From Candidatus Hydrogenedentota bacterium (GTDB lineage Bacteria > Hydrogenedentota > Hydrogenedentia > Hydrogenedentales > SLHB01), in contig JAKPDK010000182.1 in assembly GCA_029552745.1 (NCBI GenBank), forward strand, positions 62,001 to 126,000: DNA of 64,000 nucleotides. Direction: 5' to 3'. The notes under the pieces were generated by a model. The model was not told where the DNA came from, ran no database searches, and was given only the letters and a program-made list of their open reading frames with translations. A program made the position numbers and the translations under genes. Below are positions 53,104-61,733 of the stretch, piece by piece. Each line of letters opens with the position of its first letter. Position 1 is the stretch's first letter.

Positions 53104-53970
53104 TCAGTAAATCAACTCGAACCATCGCCCTTGCGATACCAGATTTGCCTTCGTGCGCCGCCAAATTTCTTCCGAACCGGCAATCTTTGCCATCGCCTTG
53201 TCCAGATTTTCGCGCGCACTTTCCAGCCCCGCCACATACACATTCGTCAACGGGTCTTGAATCATTGACCAAACTTCTGCACTGTTTTCTTCGATGCTTC
53301 GGTCAAGCGCCACCGGGGCGTTCAATGCGGGACGGGGGCTAAGGGCTTCAAATGCTTTGAACGTTTCCTGATCGTAATAATTGCTGAAGTCATTGCGAAT
53401 GTCGTTCATATAAAGCAATTCGAGACCGCGCTTGGCTCCGTAGAACAGTCTCACCTTGCCCTTCCATTGTCCTTTTTCCTTGAAAATACGCTTGACAAAT
53501 GCGCGAAACGGCGCGATACCGGTGCCCATGCCAATCATGAGCAAATTGATATGAGGATCGCTAGGCAGGGCAAACGCGCCCCCATAAGGTCCTGTGATCG
53601 TAATTTCATCCCCCGGTACCCGGTCGCATAGATAGTTCGAAGCTATGCCTTTTCGTTCTTCACCGCTGAATTCATCAATGTAAAAACAACGCCGCACGGC
53701 TATCGCGAAACGTTTGTGGTCACCCTCTTCGCCCTCGGCGCTGCTAGCGATGGAATACAATCGAAAATGGGGCTTCCCGCCTAGCGATGGATCGCCCGGG
53801 GCTAGTACCCCAATGTTCTGGCCTTCTACGTATTTGAAGGCAGGGTCATCCACCTCTAAAACAATATGACGCACTTCAACCTCGCTGTCTTCCGGGGTGA
53901 TTCGGTGAGACTCGATGACCTTCGCTTTATACTGCTGGGTGGTGTCGTATTCGCTTAACCGATGATGCAT
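53104..53970 (-). CDS. Plant-type ferredoxin-NADP(+) reductase
   Basis: 288 residues from the ATG at 53970 (GAGGAA ten bases ahead); the longest frame to 54066 and the ATG at 53988 are alternatives. FAD-binding RLYSIAS (70-76), GIASNYLCD (108-116), NADP-binding GPYGG and IGMGTGIAPFR (146-156), and a C-terminal aromatic residue in GRWFELIY, the Tyr that stacks on the flavin in chloroplast-type enzymes. It moves electrons between NADPH and ferredoxin or flavodoxin. The two radical SAM enzymes in the window need reduced ferredoxin or flavodoxin, but there is no ferredoxin gene here. Confidence 0.92.
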   Translation of the reverse strand: MHHRLSEYDTTQQYKAKVIESHRITPEDSEVEVRHIVLEVDDPAFKYVEGQNIGVLAPGDPSLGGKPHFRLYSIASSAEGEEGDHKRFAIAVRRCFYIDEFSGEERKGIASNYLCDRVPGDEITITGPYGGAFALPSDPHINLLMIGMGTGIAPFRAFVKRIFKEKGQWKGKVRLFYGAKRGLELLYMNDIRNDFSNYYDQETFKAFEALSPRPALNAPVALDRSIEENSAEVWSMIQDPLTNVYVAGLESARENLDKAMAKIAGSEEIWRRTKANLVSQGRWFELIY

Positions 53971-54130
53971 GGCTTGTTCGTTCCTCATTCTGTTGTTCTT
54001 GTGGACACACCAACTGCGTGTCTTATCGCGCACAATTACGCCTAATCCTACTCTTCTCGGGTGCAAACTTTCAACTCATTGTATTCGTCCAGTACCTTTG
54101 CCTCTTTTTAGTTATGTCGGATGAGAAACT

Positions 54131-54153
54131 GAAGAGAAGATTTTCCATGAAGG
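54131..54153. repeat. Copy B of an exact 23-base repeat
   Basis: Identical to 17428-17450. Here it runs directly into the forward arm of a composite repeat, which begins at 54152. Confidence 0.8.
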
Positions 54154-54690
54154 GCATTGCGCGGAGTGCCGCTAGGCACGACGTGGCAATCCCCTTGGGA
54201 ATTGGGGGGATAACCTGGGGGTCGGTACAGGGCGCAACGCGTTGCGCCCCTACAAGACGGGCGGAGAATTACCGTGTCTGAAACTTTCTTAGTGGCTAGC
54301 CCTGGTAGGGGTTTGTGGATAGGTATGCTCCCCTCAGTCCCCCCGCATGCGGGGGATGAAAGGGGGGCTTGACCGCATCCCCGGGACTGCAAATTGTATG
54401 TCCCGCCTTGTCATTGCGAGGAGTGCCGCTAGGCACGACGTGGCAATCCCCTTGGGAATTGGGGGATAGCAGCATCCGTGCACTAGGTCCTCTTGCGCTA
54501 TGCGGATGAGGGGATTGCTTCGTCGCTCGGGGACTCGCTCCTCGCAATGACAACAGGAGTAATCGGCAACGCAGGCTGGTTGTGGGCTGACACAAGGAGG
54601 GCGAGCGCGGGGACTCGTCCCCACAAGGAAAACCTGAAGGCGCTGTGGGGGAAAGTTGGGGTAGGGCACAACACGTTGCGGCCCTTAAAA
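54152..54690. repeat. Composite dispersed repeat locus 5, the largest (in the 53971-54743 gap)
   Basis: Forward arms at 54152-54209 and 54409-54468, nearly identical (GTGCC/GGCAC hairpin, then GGCAATCCCCTTGGGAATTG). Palindrome GGGCGCAACGCGTTGCGCCC at 54230-54249 and a degenerate copy at 54661-54690. Inverted arm at 54507-54555. Third module at 54575-54628, similar to 9153-9207. No gene is supported in this gap; the short frames in it are translations of the repeats. Confidence 0.88.
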
Positions 54691-54743
54691 GACCAGAGAA
54701 CTAGCGCTGTCACACGTACCGCAGGTGAAAAAAGTAGGGTTGA

Positions 54744-55784
54744 CTAGCGGGGTTCAGCACCTCGGGGCGTAAGCCGTTCCATCCGTTTTTGCCAATCACG
54801 CAAAAAGGCCTCGCGCCAGCGACTGACCGTTTTTGCCCCCGGGAACTTTCCTTCAGCCAGTTCGGGGTCGGGATTATCCGTCCAATAAGAGGGGCTGTGT
54901 TCGGTGGCAATGAAGCTGCCGCCCCAATGACTTTCAGTGGGTTCGTTGGGGTTGCCTCGTAACAAGTAAAGCACAGAGGGGGTGTCACCCATTTTGATGT
55001 GACTTAACTTCTGAACCAATAAATCTCCGAGTGCGCCGCGGTTCCGAACGTGATGTTCGAGGAATACCCCGTTTTCGAGGTCCCCCGTTTGGTTGCCGCC
55101 GACGTACATACCCCGAAACGTGGTATTCGCCTCTATCCACCACAAGTCCTTGTGCTGGTTGTATAGGTAATCCCGTGCGGCACGGTCCTGTGAGGTGTTC
55201 CACGAGCCGATCGAATAAATGCGGAGTTTGCTCTTGATATCTGGGGCATCATGTACGGCTTGTGCCACATCGGTAATACAACCCCACACAAGAACATAGA
55301 CGGGACGAGGGTCTGGCGCTCGACATCGGTCAATGATCCAAAGAGAACCTTCCGTGGGACTACGGAATCCATCTGAAGGCGCCGGGTCTACAGCACCCTG
55401 TTTGACAAGGCTACGCAACCTGGTTGGGGAAGGATAGTCTTTGGAGTTGCGGATCAGATCGGGATAATCCGCTTCGTAGGCATTTAGAACTTCATGGATA
55501 TGTTCCGCTCGCCCCTTTTGGGGAGGCGACGAAATGAGCCCTTCTATATCGAACACGTCGGCATACACAAGAAAGTGAACCATAGACTGGTAATCGTCCG
55601 GATCGGAGCCGCCGATATCGGTGGAAACAATCACACGGTATCGTTCGCCGGCAAGGGCGCCCTGTTGAGGAACGGTCATTTCTTGAGCATGAAGGCTCCA
55701 AGGCATTATTGGGGTGAGAAACAGGACGTGGGCGCAACAGATGCCCATCAATTTCCAGCCGCAGACTCTTCTCCCAAAGGGCAT
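54744..55784 (-). CDS. DUF1593 (nucleoside-hydrolase-like) secreted protein
   Basis: 346 residues from the ATG at 55784; an in-frame TTG at 55829 exists. Signal peptide at about 10-34 (LMGICCAHVLFLTPIMPWSLHAQ). The calcium-binding opening of the inosine-uridine-hydrolase fold is STDIGGSDPDDYQSMVH, followed by LVWGCITDVAQAV and SIGSWNTSQDRAARDYLY, all marks of PF07632. Many secreted members occur in Planctomycetes and Bacteroidetes, with roles thought to be in glycan or nucleoside hydrolysis. The N-terminal location and the neighbouring ThuA-like gene suggest carbohydrate metabolism. Confidence 0.85.
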   Translation of the reverse strand: MPFGRRVCGWKLMGICCAHVLFLTPIMPWSLHAQEMTVPQQGALAGERYRVIVSTDIGGSDPDDYQSMVHFLVYADVFDIEGLISSPPQKGRAEHIHEVLNAYEADYPDLIRNSKDYPSPTRLRSLVKQGAVDPAPSDGFRSPTEGSLWIIDRCRAPDPRPVYVLVWGCITDVAQAVHDAPDIKSKLRIYSIGSWNTSQDRAARDYLYNQHKDLWWIEANTTFRGMYVGGNQTGDLENGVFLEHHVRNRGALGDLLVQKLSHIKMGDTPSVLYLLRGNPNEPTESHWGGSFIATEHSPSYWTDNPDPELAEGKFPGAKTVSRWREAFLRDWQKRMERLTPRGAEPR

Positions 55785-55870
55785 TTTCTTTGTCTCGCTA
55801 TCGGTTTCGTGCGAGGTGCTTCTCACCAAGCCCCGTTTCCCGCCGACATATCCGTTTTTTGTTGATTCCT

Positions 55871-56611
55871 CTAAGGCTGGGTCTTGACGTCTTCCAAAGG
55901 TTTAGTGTTTCCGCGGACGATGGTTTTCACGCCGGAGGGTGTTGCCCATTTCACCGCATTATAAATAACGTGGAGTACGTTTTCATTGTAATAGATCGGA
56001 AACGTTTCGTGTCCCGGACGGAAGTAGAAGACCTTGCCCTGTCCCCGGTGCCAACAGCAACCGCTGCGAAACACTTCACCACCGGCGAACCAACTGATAA
56101 AGACCAATTGATCGGGCTGGGGGATGTCGAAGTGTTCTCCGTACATTTCGGTGTGTTCCAATTCGAAGTACTCGGGTAGCCCCTCGGCGATGGGGTGGGC
56201 AGGGTCTACCACCCAAAGACGTTCTTTTTCGCCGATTTCACGCCATTTTAGGAAACAGCCCGTTCCCATTAGTCGCTTGAAAATCTTCGAGTAGTGCCCG
56301 GAATGCAGCACAATGAGGCCCATCCCTTCGAGAACCCGTTGGTGTACCCGCTCAACATTTTTGTCGGTCACCTGATCGTGTGCCATGTGTCCCCACCACG
56401 TCATGACATCCGTGTTCGCCAAGATGTCATCCGTCAGACCCTGTTGTTCGTGATCAAGTTCCGAGATGTGTACGGAAGCGATGCCGGGTTGTTTCTGCAA
56501 ATATTCGGCGATGGGAGCGCCTAGCCCTTTTGGATAGACTTTTCTTACGGTCTCATGTTTTTTTTCGTGCACGCCTTCGTTCCAGATGGTAACGCGTATT
56601 CCATTGCTCAT
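55871..56611 (-). CDS. ThuA-like protein (trehalose-utilisation family)
   Basis: 246 residues from the ATG at 56611, with GGAAAGGA eight bases ahead. The open frame runs on to 56911, but that part is a translation of the repeat tract. GATase-1-like fold: RVTIWNEGVHEKKH, VMTWWGHMAHDQV, GLIVLHSGHYSKIFKRLMG, PEYFELEHTEMYGEHF, GKVFYFRPGHETFPIY. ThuA members take part in disaccharide oxidation and are common beside Gfo/Idh/MocA genes. Upstream of the DUF1593 gene by 86 bases on the same strand. Confidence 0.88.
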   Translation of the reverse strand: MSNGIRVTIWNEGVHEKKHETVRKVYPKGLGAPIAEYLQKQPGIASVHISELDHEQQGLTDDILANTDVMTWWGHMAHDQVTDKNVERVHQRVLEGMGLIVLHSGHYSKIFKRLMGTGCFLKWREIGEKERLWVVDPAHPIAEGLPEYFELEHTEMYGEHFDIPQPDQLVFISWFAGGEVFRSGCCWHRGQGKVFYFRPGHETFPIYYNENVLHVIYNAVKWATPSGVKTIVRGNTKPLEDVKTQP

Positions 56612-56715
56612 AGTAGAGTCCTTTCCGATTGCTGACAGTCTGCATTTGGAGGAAAACGTTATTGTAAGATGGATATGGGGCACAATCAAACTTATTCGTC
56701 CAAGATCTTTGTGCG

Positions 56716-56865
56716 TGTCATTGCGAGGAGTGCCGCAGGCACGAGGCGGCAATCCCCTCAGGTGTGAAGGGGGAAACTCGGTAGTGGGATAGGGCGCAAC
56801 ACGTTGCGCGCCTGCAGAAGGCGGGGGACTGCTTCGTCCTTTCGGGCACTCGCTTCTCGCAAAGG
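56716..56865. repeat. Composite dispersed repeat locus 6 (in the 56612-57176 gap)
   Basis: Forward arm 56716-56762, palindromic module 56791-56818 (GGGCGCAACACGTTGCGCGCC) and inverted arm 56823-56865, the full three-part order in 150 bases. The remaining gap to 57176 carries only the leader of the small secreted protein gene. Confidence 0.85.
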
Positions 56866-57176
56866 TGTCGGGCCATATAAGCCCTGGTCTACCCTCTCGA
56901 TGCACTGCCAAACCTTTGTGAACTCATCTCTCGGCGCGGAAGAGAGGTAAGTCTTGGCGGTACATGACGTAACATCTTGTGCCTGTGTGACTTGCTTCTG
57001 TAACGAGAGAACTCAAAGCCGCTTTCATTGGCGGGGCGAGAAGCGGTGTCTCAAAAAAGTCTTGGCGTCTGACATAATTTGTGTTTCCGCGTGAATATAT
57101 AGGGTGGATGTTGGAGCAAAGGGTGCTCCAGCGGTAGAACAGGAACATGGGAAAAAAGAAAAGGAGGTAGAAAGCG

Positions 57177-57512
57177 ATGAAGAAACTTAGTGGAGTAGCG
57201 CTGGCGGTTTTGTTTGTGGCAAGCATTTGCCTTTCGGCGATGGCGGCTGACACCGTAGCTACTGTTACGGGAACCGTGTCGGTGGCAAACAATGTGCCGT
57301 CGATTAAAGTCGAGTCCGCAAAGGGCGCCGATGGCAAAGCGATTGCCGATCTTGCCGGCAAGAGCCTGACCGTTGTTGGTGCGAAAGTTGCCGACGTTTC
57401 CAAAATGAACGGCAAGAAGGTCGAGGCGACCGGCACGTTGAAAGAGAACAATACACAGATCGATGTGACGAGCTGCAAAGAAGTTGTTCCGCCTGCTGCG
57501 CCGAAGAAATAA
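57177..57512 (+). CDS. Small secreted protein, function unknown
   Basis: 111 residues with a clear signal peptide (LSGVALAVLFVASICLSAMAA) and a beta-rich, Val/Lys-rich mature part (TVTGTVSVANNVPSIKVES, KSLTVVGAKVADVSKMNGKKVEATGTL) that has the look of a small OB-fold or beta-barrel. GGAGG is nine bases before the ATG. A strong terminator follows at once, so it is a single-gene transcript. The layout (short secreted beta protein, strong signals) suggests an abundant envelope or periplasmic product. Confidence 0.7.
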   Translation: MKKLSGVALAVLFVASICLSAMAADTVATVTGTVSVANNVPSIKVESAKGADGKAIADLAGKSLTVVGAKVADVSKMNGKKVEATGTLKENNTQIDVTSCKEVVPPAAPKK

Positions 57513-57536
57513 GTTTAGTATTTTGGAGAGTTAAGG

Positions 57537-57571
57537 AAACCCCGCCGTGCCGGCGGGGTTTGTCTTTCTTT
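57537..57571 (+). terminator. Intrinsic terminator after the small secreted protein
   Basis: AAACCCCGCCG pairs perfectly with CGGCGGGGTTT around a three-base loop, then a T/C-rich run. Confidence 0.85.
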
Positions 57572-57630
57572 TGTTCGACGCATATGATAATGACGATTTA
57601 AGAGAGTGTTCCGCTGGTGATGAGGTGGCT

Positions 57631-58257
57631 ATGACGGACTTTTTGTCTGCTTTGGAGGAACACAAGGACGAGTTTTATAGATTCCTCCGTCGGACACTGT
57701 GGAATGCTGCGCAGGCGGACGATGTATTCGCCGATGCGGTGCTCACCGCCTATGAGAATTTTCATCGGTTCCAACCGGGTACGAATTTTCGTGCTTGGAT
57801 GTACCGGATTTTAGCTAACAAGTGCTTTTGTGCCAATCGGGAAACCAGCCGGAATAACTGTTCTCTTGACGACTTGGAAGAACCGGCCGTTTCAGATAAC
57901 GGTTATGAGAGTCTTCCCAAAAGTATTGAAAACCCGGAAGACGTCCTGGAGCTGTGTAGCGAGGAAGTCTACCAAGCCTTTGAGCAGCTCAATCCGGTGC
58001 AGCGCATGTGCATATTACTGAAAGATGTCGAGGGGTTTTCTTATAAAGAGATTGCTGAAATGTTGGACATACCCGGGGCATCTGTCATGACCCATCTCGC
58101 CCGAGGAAGAAAACGTCTTCGGGAGTTATTAGTAGGATACGCAAAAGAAAAAAGAATAGGGAGGTGTCATCAAAACGACATCCCAACTGAATATACTATA
58201 CGAAAGGAAGGTTCGCCCGTTGTGGCAGACACGGGGGAGTGGGTGACAACGGGCTAA
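57631..58257 (+). CDS. ECF-type RNA polymerase sigma factor (2)
   Basis: 208 residues from the ATG at 57631 with GAGGTGG five bases ahead; the longer frame starts inside the terminator and is not used. Region 2: FYRFLRRTLWNAAQADDVFADAVLTAYE and FRAWMYRILANKC. Region 4: VYQAFEQLNPVQRMCILLKDVEGFSYKEIAEMLDIPGASVMTHLARGRKRLRELL. After region 4 there are about 45 extra residues. The following gene, ten bases on, encodes a membrane protein that fits an anti-sigma partner. Confidence 0.9.
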   Translation: MTDFLSALEEHKDEFYRFLRRTLWNAAQADDVFADAVLTAYENFHRFQPGTNFRAWMYRILANKCFCANRETSRNNCSLDDLEEPAVSDNGYESLPKSIENPEDVLELCSEEVYQAFEQLNPVQRMCILLKDVEGFSYKEIAEMLDIPGASVMTHLARGRKRLRELLVGYAKEKRIGRCHQNDIPTEYTIRKEGSPVVADTGEWVTTG

Positions 58258-58267
58258 GGTGATTGAG

Positions 58268-59137
58268 ATGAAAGACGAAAAATGGATACGTGATAACATC
58301 GCTAGCCATTTGAGGGGCGGCGAGCCGTGTCCTGAGGGGCTTTGGTCACGTGTTAAGGGTGAAATCCGAGCCCGTGAGGCAGCGCGGCAACGCCGGCAGC
58401 GGAAAATACGACTGGTCTATACATCGTGTCTTGCTGCAGCAGCTTGTGCCGTTGTTGGGATAGGTATATTTTGGTTGCATCTGAGCACACAGCGACCAGT
58501 CGAAGATTCCGTTCCTGTTTTTTTAAGATTTACAGATGACGACATAGCCTCTGCGGAAAAAACGACAGAAGACCTTGCCTTTGAGCCTCCGCAGGCGCTA
58601 TTTGATCGTCATGGGACGCAACTGGCTTTCAACGAGGACAACCTAAAAAGCTCTGCTGATTACCCCTACCGGGTCGTTCTAACTCGGGAAGCGACATTTA
58701 AAAATGATTCTGTGATTGAAATACTTGTCCGACGCGAAGACGGCAATGCTGCCAAAGTCATTGCCGCGCGTCCGGGTGGACCTGCGGCACGAGAAATCGG
58801 CAAAGCCGTGGCAAACGGCGGGGTGCCTGTGGCTCGTAGCACTTCGAGTGCGGTCGTCAGTGCTGTGGGGAATAGTCCCACCGAAGACCTTGTTCGCTTG
58901 GTTTCCGCGGTGTCAGGAGATGCCCTATCTAACACGTTGCCGTCAAACACGACAGCCGAACCTGCCGTGCTGGAAGTGTCCAATCAGGACGTCCCTGTGG
59001 AATCTGTTGTTCCGGCGGAAGAACCGGCGGAAGTTGTGGCTGTGGAGGAGACTGTCCCATCCGTAGAGGATAATGGCAGTAACTCCCCGGAAGAAAACAC
59101 ATCTGCTCCCACACCGCTGATTGAAACGAGTTCCTGA
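58268..59137 (+). CDS. Putative anti-sigma membrane protein
   Basis: 289 residues from the ATG at 58268 (AAGG eight bases ahead; a GTG at 58259 is in frame). The N-terminal 45 residues are charged and helical, without a zinc site; one membrane helix (CLAAAACAVVGIGIFWLHL) lies at about 53-71. The outer part is partly ordered and ends in about 80 residues of Pro, Glu, Val and Ser-rich low complexity. Its place straight after an ECF sigma gene is the main evidence for an anti-sigma role. Confidence 0.55.
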   Translation: MKDEKWIRDNIASHLRGGEPCPEGLWSRVKGEIRAREAARQRRQRKIRLVYTSCLAAAACAVVGIGIFWLHLSTQRPVEDSVPVFLRFTDDDIASAEKTTEDLAFEPPQALFDRHGTQLAFNEDNLKSSADYPYRVVLTREATFKNDSVIEILVRREDGNAAKVIAARPGGPAAREIGKAVANGGVPVARSTSSAVVSAVGNSPTEDLVRLVSAVSGDALSNTLPSNTTAEPAVLEVSNQDVPVESVVPAEEPAEVVAVEETVPSVEDNGSNSPEENTSAPTPLIETSS

Positions 59138-59275
59138 TGACAAACATCGTGGTCGTTTGAGTGCTTTTTTGAAACCGCAAGGCAATTTCTGTTCTCTCCC
59201 CATCGAAAATCCCGTTCCCGAAACCGGATCATCTATAATGCGTGGCACAAAGTAACTTTTAGAGGGAGAGGAATA

Positions 59276-59518
59276 ATGAATATCCTTGAAGTGCGGGAAC
59301 TGTTCATGTGGTCCACTGTAATCAATCTCGCCATTTTGATCACCTGGTTTGTGCTGTGGAGTGTTTTTCAAAAACAGATGTACCACATGCAAAGCCGATA
59401 CATCACTCTGACACCGGAACAATATTCTTTACTCGTCTTCTGCGGGATGGGGTTGTATAAACTCGGGATTTTGTTTTTTAACCTAGTACCCTACGTGGCT
59501 TTGAGTATCGTAAAATAA
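59276..59518 (+). CDS. DUF6868-family small membrane protein
   Basis: 80 residues, AGGGAGAGGA before the ATG. Two membrane helices (STVINLAILITWFVLWSVF and GMGLYKLGILFFNLVPYVAL) flank a loop with RYITLTPEQYSLL. The order of WxxVIN, LxPEQY and GMGLYKLGILxFNLVPY fits DUF6868, whose function is unknown. Confidence 0.75.
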   Translation: MNILEVRELFMWSTVINLAILITWFVLWSVFQKQMYHMQSRYITLTPEQYSLLVFCGMGLYKLGILFFNLVPYVALSIVK

Positions 59519-59625
59519 AGGTCAGTTAAGAGTCACCGAGACGAGAATAGGCTAGACATATCAGCAGTGTTCTTGTAGAACCGGCGACAAGGCACTTGGA
59601 GCTTCATGGTACACGGGAAATAGTT

Positions 59626-60366
59626 ATGTCGTTGGAACGGAAAAGTATACAAAGAGGCAGTTGGTTTTTCCGGTGGCGCAGTTATCTTCCTCTTCTGTTG
59701 CTGGGAATTGTCTTACCTGCGCTACATGGTTTTACTTACCCCTTTGGGTCTCATACATGGGACAACGTATGGGACATGTTTTGTTTGTCCGTGTCTTTAT
59801 TTGGTCTAGGGATTCGGGCTTTTACGGTGGGATATGTTCCCGCTGGCACATCGGGGCGTAACACAAAAGAACAAATAGCGGACTCTCTAAACACGACAGG
59901 CATGTATTCCGTCGTCCGGAATCCGTTGTATCTTGGTAATTTTTTCATGGGGCTTGGGGTCATGCTTTTTGCGCGGGAATGGTGGTTAGGGCTGCTTTAC
60001 GCGTGTCTATTTTGGCTTTACTACGAACGGATTATCATGGCAGAGGAGTCGTACTTGCGAGCCAAATTTGGGTCGGTTTATGAAGAGTATTGCAACCGGA
60101 CGCCGGTGTTTTTTCCTAACTTCGGCCTGTGGCGTCCCCCAGATCTTCCTTTTTCGTGGAAAACGGTGCTTCGCAGGGAATATTCCGGGCTTTTTGGGGT
60201 CATCGCTGCGTTTGCGTTTTTAGAAACTGTCGCTGAGTACGTCGTAAACCGTCGAATTGTGGTCGACAAGCTGTGGGCGGTTATTTTTGTGTTAGGACTT
60301 CTCATTTATGCGACATTACGTGTCATCAAGAAGAAAACGACCTGGCTTGACGTACCAGGAAGGTAA
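59626..60366 (+). CDS. Isoprenylcysteine/phospholipid methyltransferase-like membrane protein
   Basis: 246 residues from the ATG at 59626; the frame also opens at a TTG at 59596. Several membrane helices. The SAM-binding signature of the ICMT/PEMT family is GMYSVVRNPLYLGNFF, followed by YYERIIMAEESYLRAKFGSVYEEYCNRTP. Long relatives with a further C-terminal domain of two helices include lipid A phosphate methyltransferases. It would methylate a lipid or a lipid-linked substrate in the membrane. Not obviously linked to the small DUF6868 protein upstream except by direction. Confidence 0.8.
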   Translation: MSLERKSIQRGSWFFRWRSYLPLLLLGIVLPALHGFTYPFGSHTWDNVWDMFCLSVSLFGLGIRAFTVGYVPAGTSGRNTKEQIADSLNTTGMYSVVRNPLYLGNFFMGLGVMLFAREWWLGLLYACLFWLYYERIIMAEESYLRAKFGSVYEEYCNRTPVFFPNFGLWRPPDLPFSWKTVLRREYSGLFGVIAAFAFLETVAEYVVNRRIVVDKLWAVIFVLGLLIYATLRVIKKKTTWLDVPGR

Positions 60367-60573
60367 TAGATGACTCGTCTATATCAAAATATGCGACATA
60401 CATTCCCTTTCGCGTGTCGCTAGTCGCTGCGAGAAATGAAAACACTAGATTCTCATCTGGAACACGGTCTTCTATTGCAATTAGTTGGCGTTCCAGAGTA
60501 ATCCGGGAACCCACTCGGGCAATGTAGATGCCTCGCCTTTGTACTACGCCTTCCTAAATTCTATGTCGTCACC

Positions 60574-60821
60574 CTGTCATTGCGAGGAGCCCCGAAGGGG
60601 CGACGCGGCAATCCCCTTGGGTATTCGGGGATAATCCCGCCGTTGCACTCAGTCCCCTTGCGTTTCGCGGTTGAGGGGCCACCCCCTGTGGTCGCCCGAC
60701 CGATCATTGCCTCACGCCTAAGTGGGAGACCAGGGAGGAGAGGGTGCAACGTGTTGCGCCCCTACAAGAAGTCAAGGGGATTGCAAGCTCGCGTCGGGGA
60801 TTCCGCTCCTCGCGATGGCAG
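60574..60821. repeat. Composite dispersed repeat locus 7 (in the 60367-60906 gap)
   Basis: Forward arm 60574-60630 with the hairpin GCCCC/GGGGC, palindromic module 60742-60768 (GGGTGCAACGTGTTGCGCCC), inverted arm 60773-60821. Same order as at locus 6. Nothing else is recognised in the gap. Confidence 0.85.
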
Positions 60822-60906
60822 CGTGAGTTACGGCGTCGTTTTGCCTAAGAGATGAAATTATCTATAATGGGCAGTGGCGGGAAACTAACTTCGGAAGGAG
60901 GTCAAA

Positions 60907-61722
60907 ATGAAACCGGGCATAAATCAATGGGCATTTCCAGGCGACATGTCAGCGATCGAATGTATTTCGGTTGCAAAGAGGATAGGCTTTGCCGCTTTTG
61001 AAGTCTGCATTGGCGACAAAGGACCTACGCGGCTGGACGCAACCGAGGGGGATATCCGGGCGATTCGCAAGCATGCCGATTCACAGGGTATAGCCCTCCA
61101 CAGTGTGGCAAGCGGGATGGGATGGCAATATCCTTTGAGTGCGACGGACCTCGGTGTGCGGCAAAAAGCGAAGGAACTGATCGCACGGGGGTTGGAAATT
61201 GCCTCTTGGTTGGGGGCGGATTCTCTTCTTGTCGTGCCCGGCGTGGTAGACAACCGGACCTCGTATGATGTTGCTTTGGAAAATGCGCTCTCGGGAGTAC
61301 GGGAACTTGTGCCCATTGCTGAACGTCTAAAAGTCACCTTGGCAATAGAGAACGTCTGGAACAAATTCTTGCTGAGTCCGACGGAAATGCGCGATTTCAT
61401 TGATCAATGTGAAAGTGAATACGTAGGGGCTTATGTGGACGTCGGTAATATGATTCCGTATGGATTTCCGGAACAATGGATCCGGATTTTGGGTAAGCGG
61501 GTTCGCGCAGTTCACATGAAAGACTTTCGTTCGTCTGTGGGTACGATGGGCGGTTTTGTGATGTTGATGGAAGGAGACGTGAATTGGCCTGCGGTGATGG
61601 CTGCCTTGCGGGAAATCGGTTATGATAAGTCCTTGACGGCGGAATATGGCGCTTACACCTATTCGAGGGAAGCGATGTTGGCTCACGTGTTAACCAGTTT
61701 GCAGACGATCTTGAGGCTCTAG
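60907..61722 (+). CDS. Sugar phosphate isomerase/epimerase-like TIM barrel (2)
   Basis: 271 residues, GAAGGAGG before the ATG. Xylose-isomerase-like barrel: LHSVASGMGW, LAIENVWNK (Glu ligand), YVDVGNM (Asp), AVHMKDFR (His-x-Lys-Asp), SLTAEYG (Glu). The metal-site residues match those of barrel 1 (43845), but the sequences are otherwise diverged. It is paired with an oxidoreductase 11 bases downstream, so both probably act on one sugar. Confidence 0.9.
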   Translation: MKPGINQWAFPGDMSAIECISVAKRIGFAAFEVCIGDKGPTRLDATEGDIRAIRKHADSQGIALHSVASGMGWQYPLSATDLGVRQKAKELIARGLEIASWLGADSLLVVPGVVDNRTSYDVALENALSGVRELVPIAERLKVTLAIENVWNKFLLSPTEMRDFIDQCESEYVGAYVDVGNMIPYGFPEQWIRILGKRVRAVHMKDFRSSVGTMGGFVMLMEGDVNWPAVMAALREIGYDKSLTAEYGAYTYSREAMLAHVLTSLQTILRL

Positions 61723-61733
61723 GGAGAGACGAA

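Noticed and set aside
56612-56911. N-terminal extension of the ThuA-like frame
   Set aside because: It is a translation of repeat locus 6, and a strong ribosome binding site marks 56611 as the start.
8923-60821. CRISPR array
   Set aside because: The repeats are dispersed, imperfect, inverted relative to one another and without regular spacers; no cas genes in the window.
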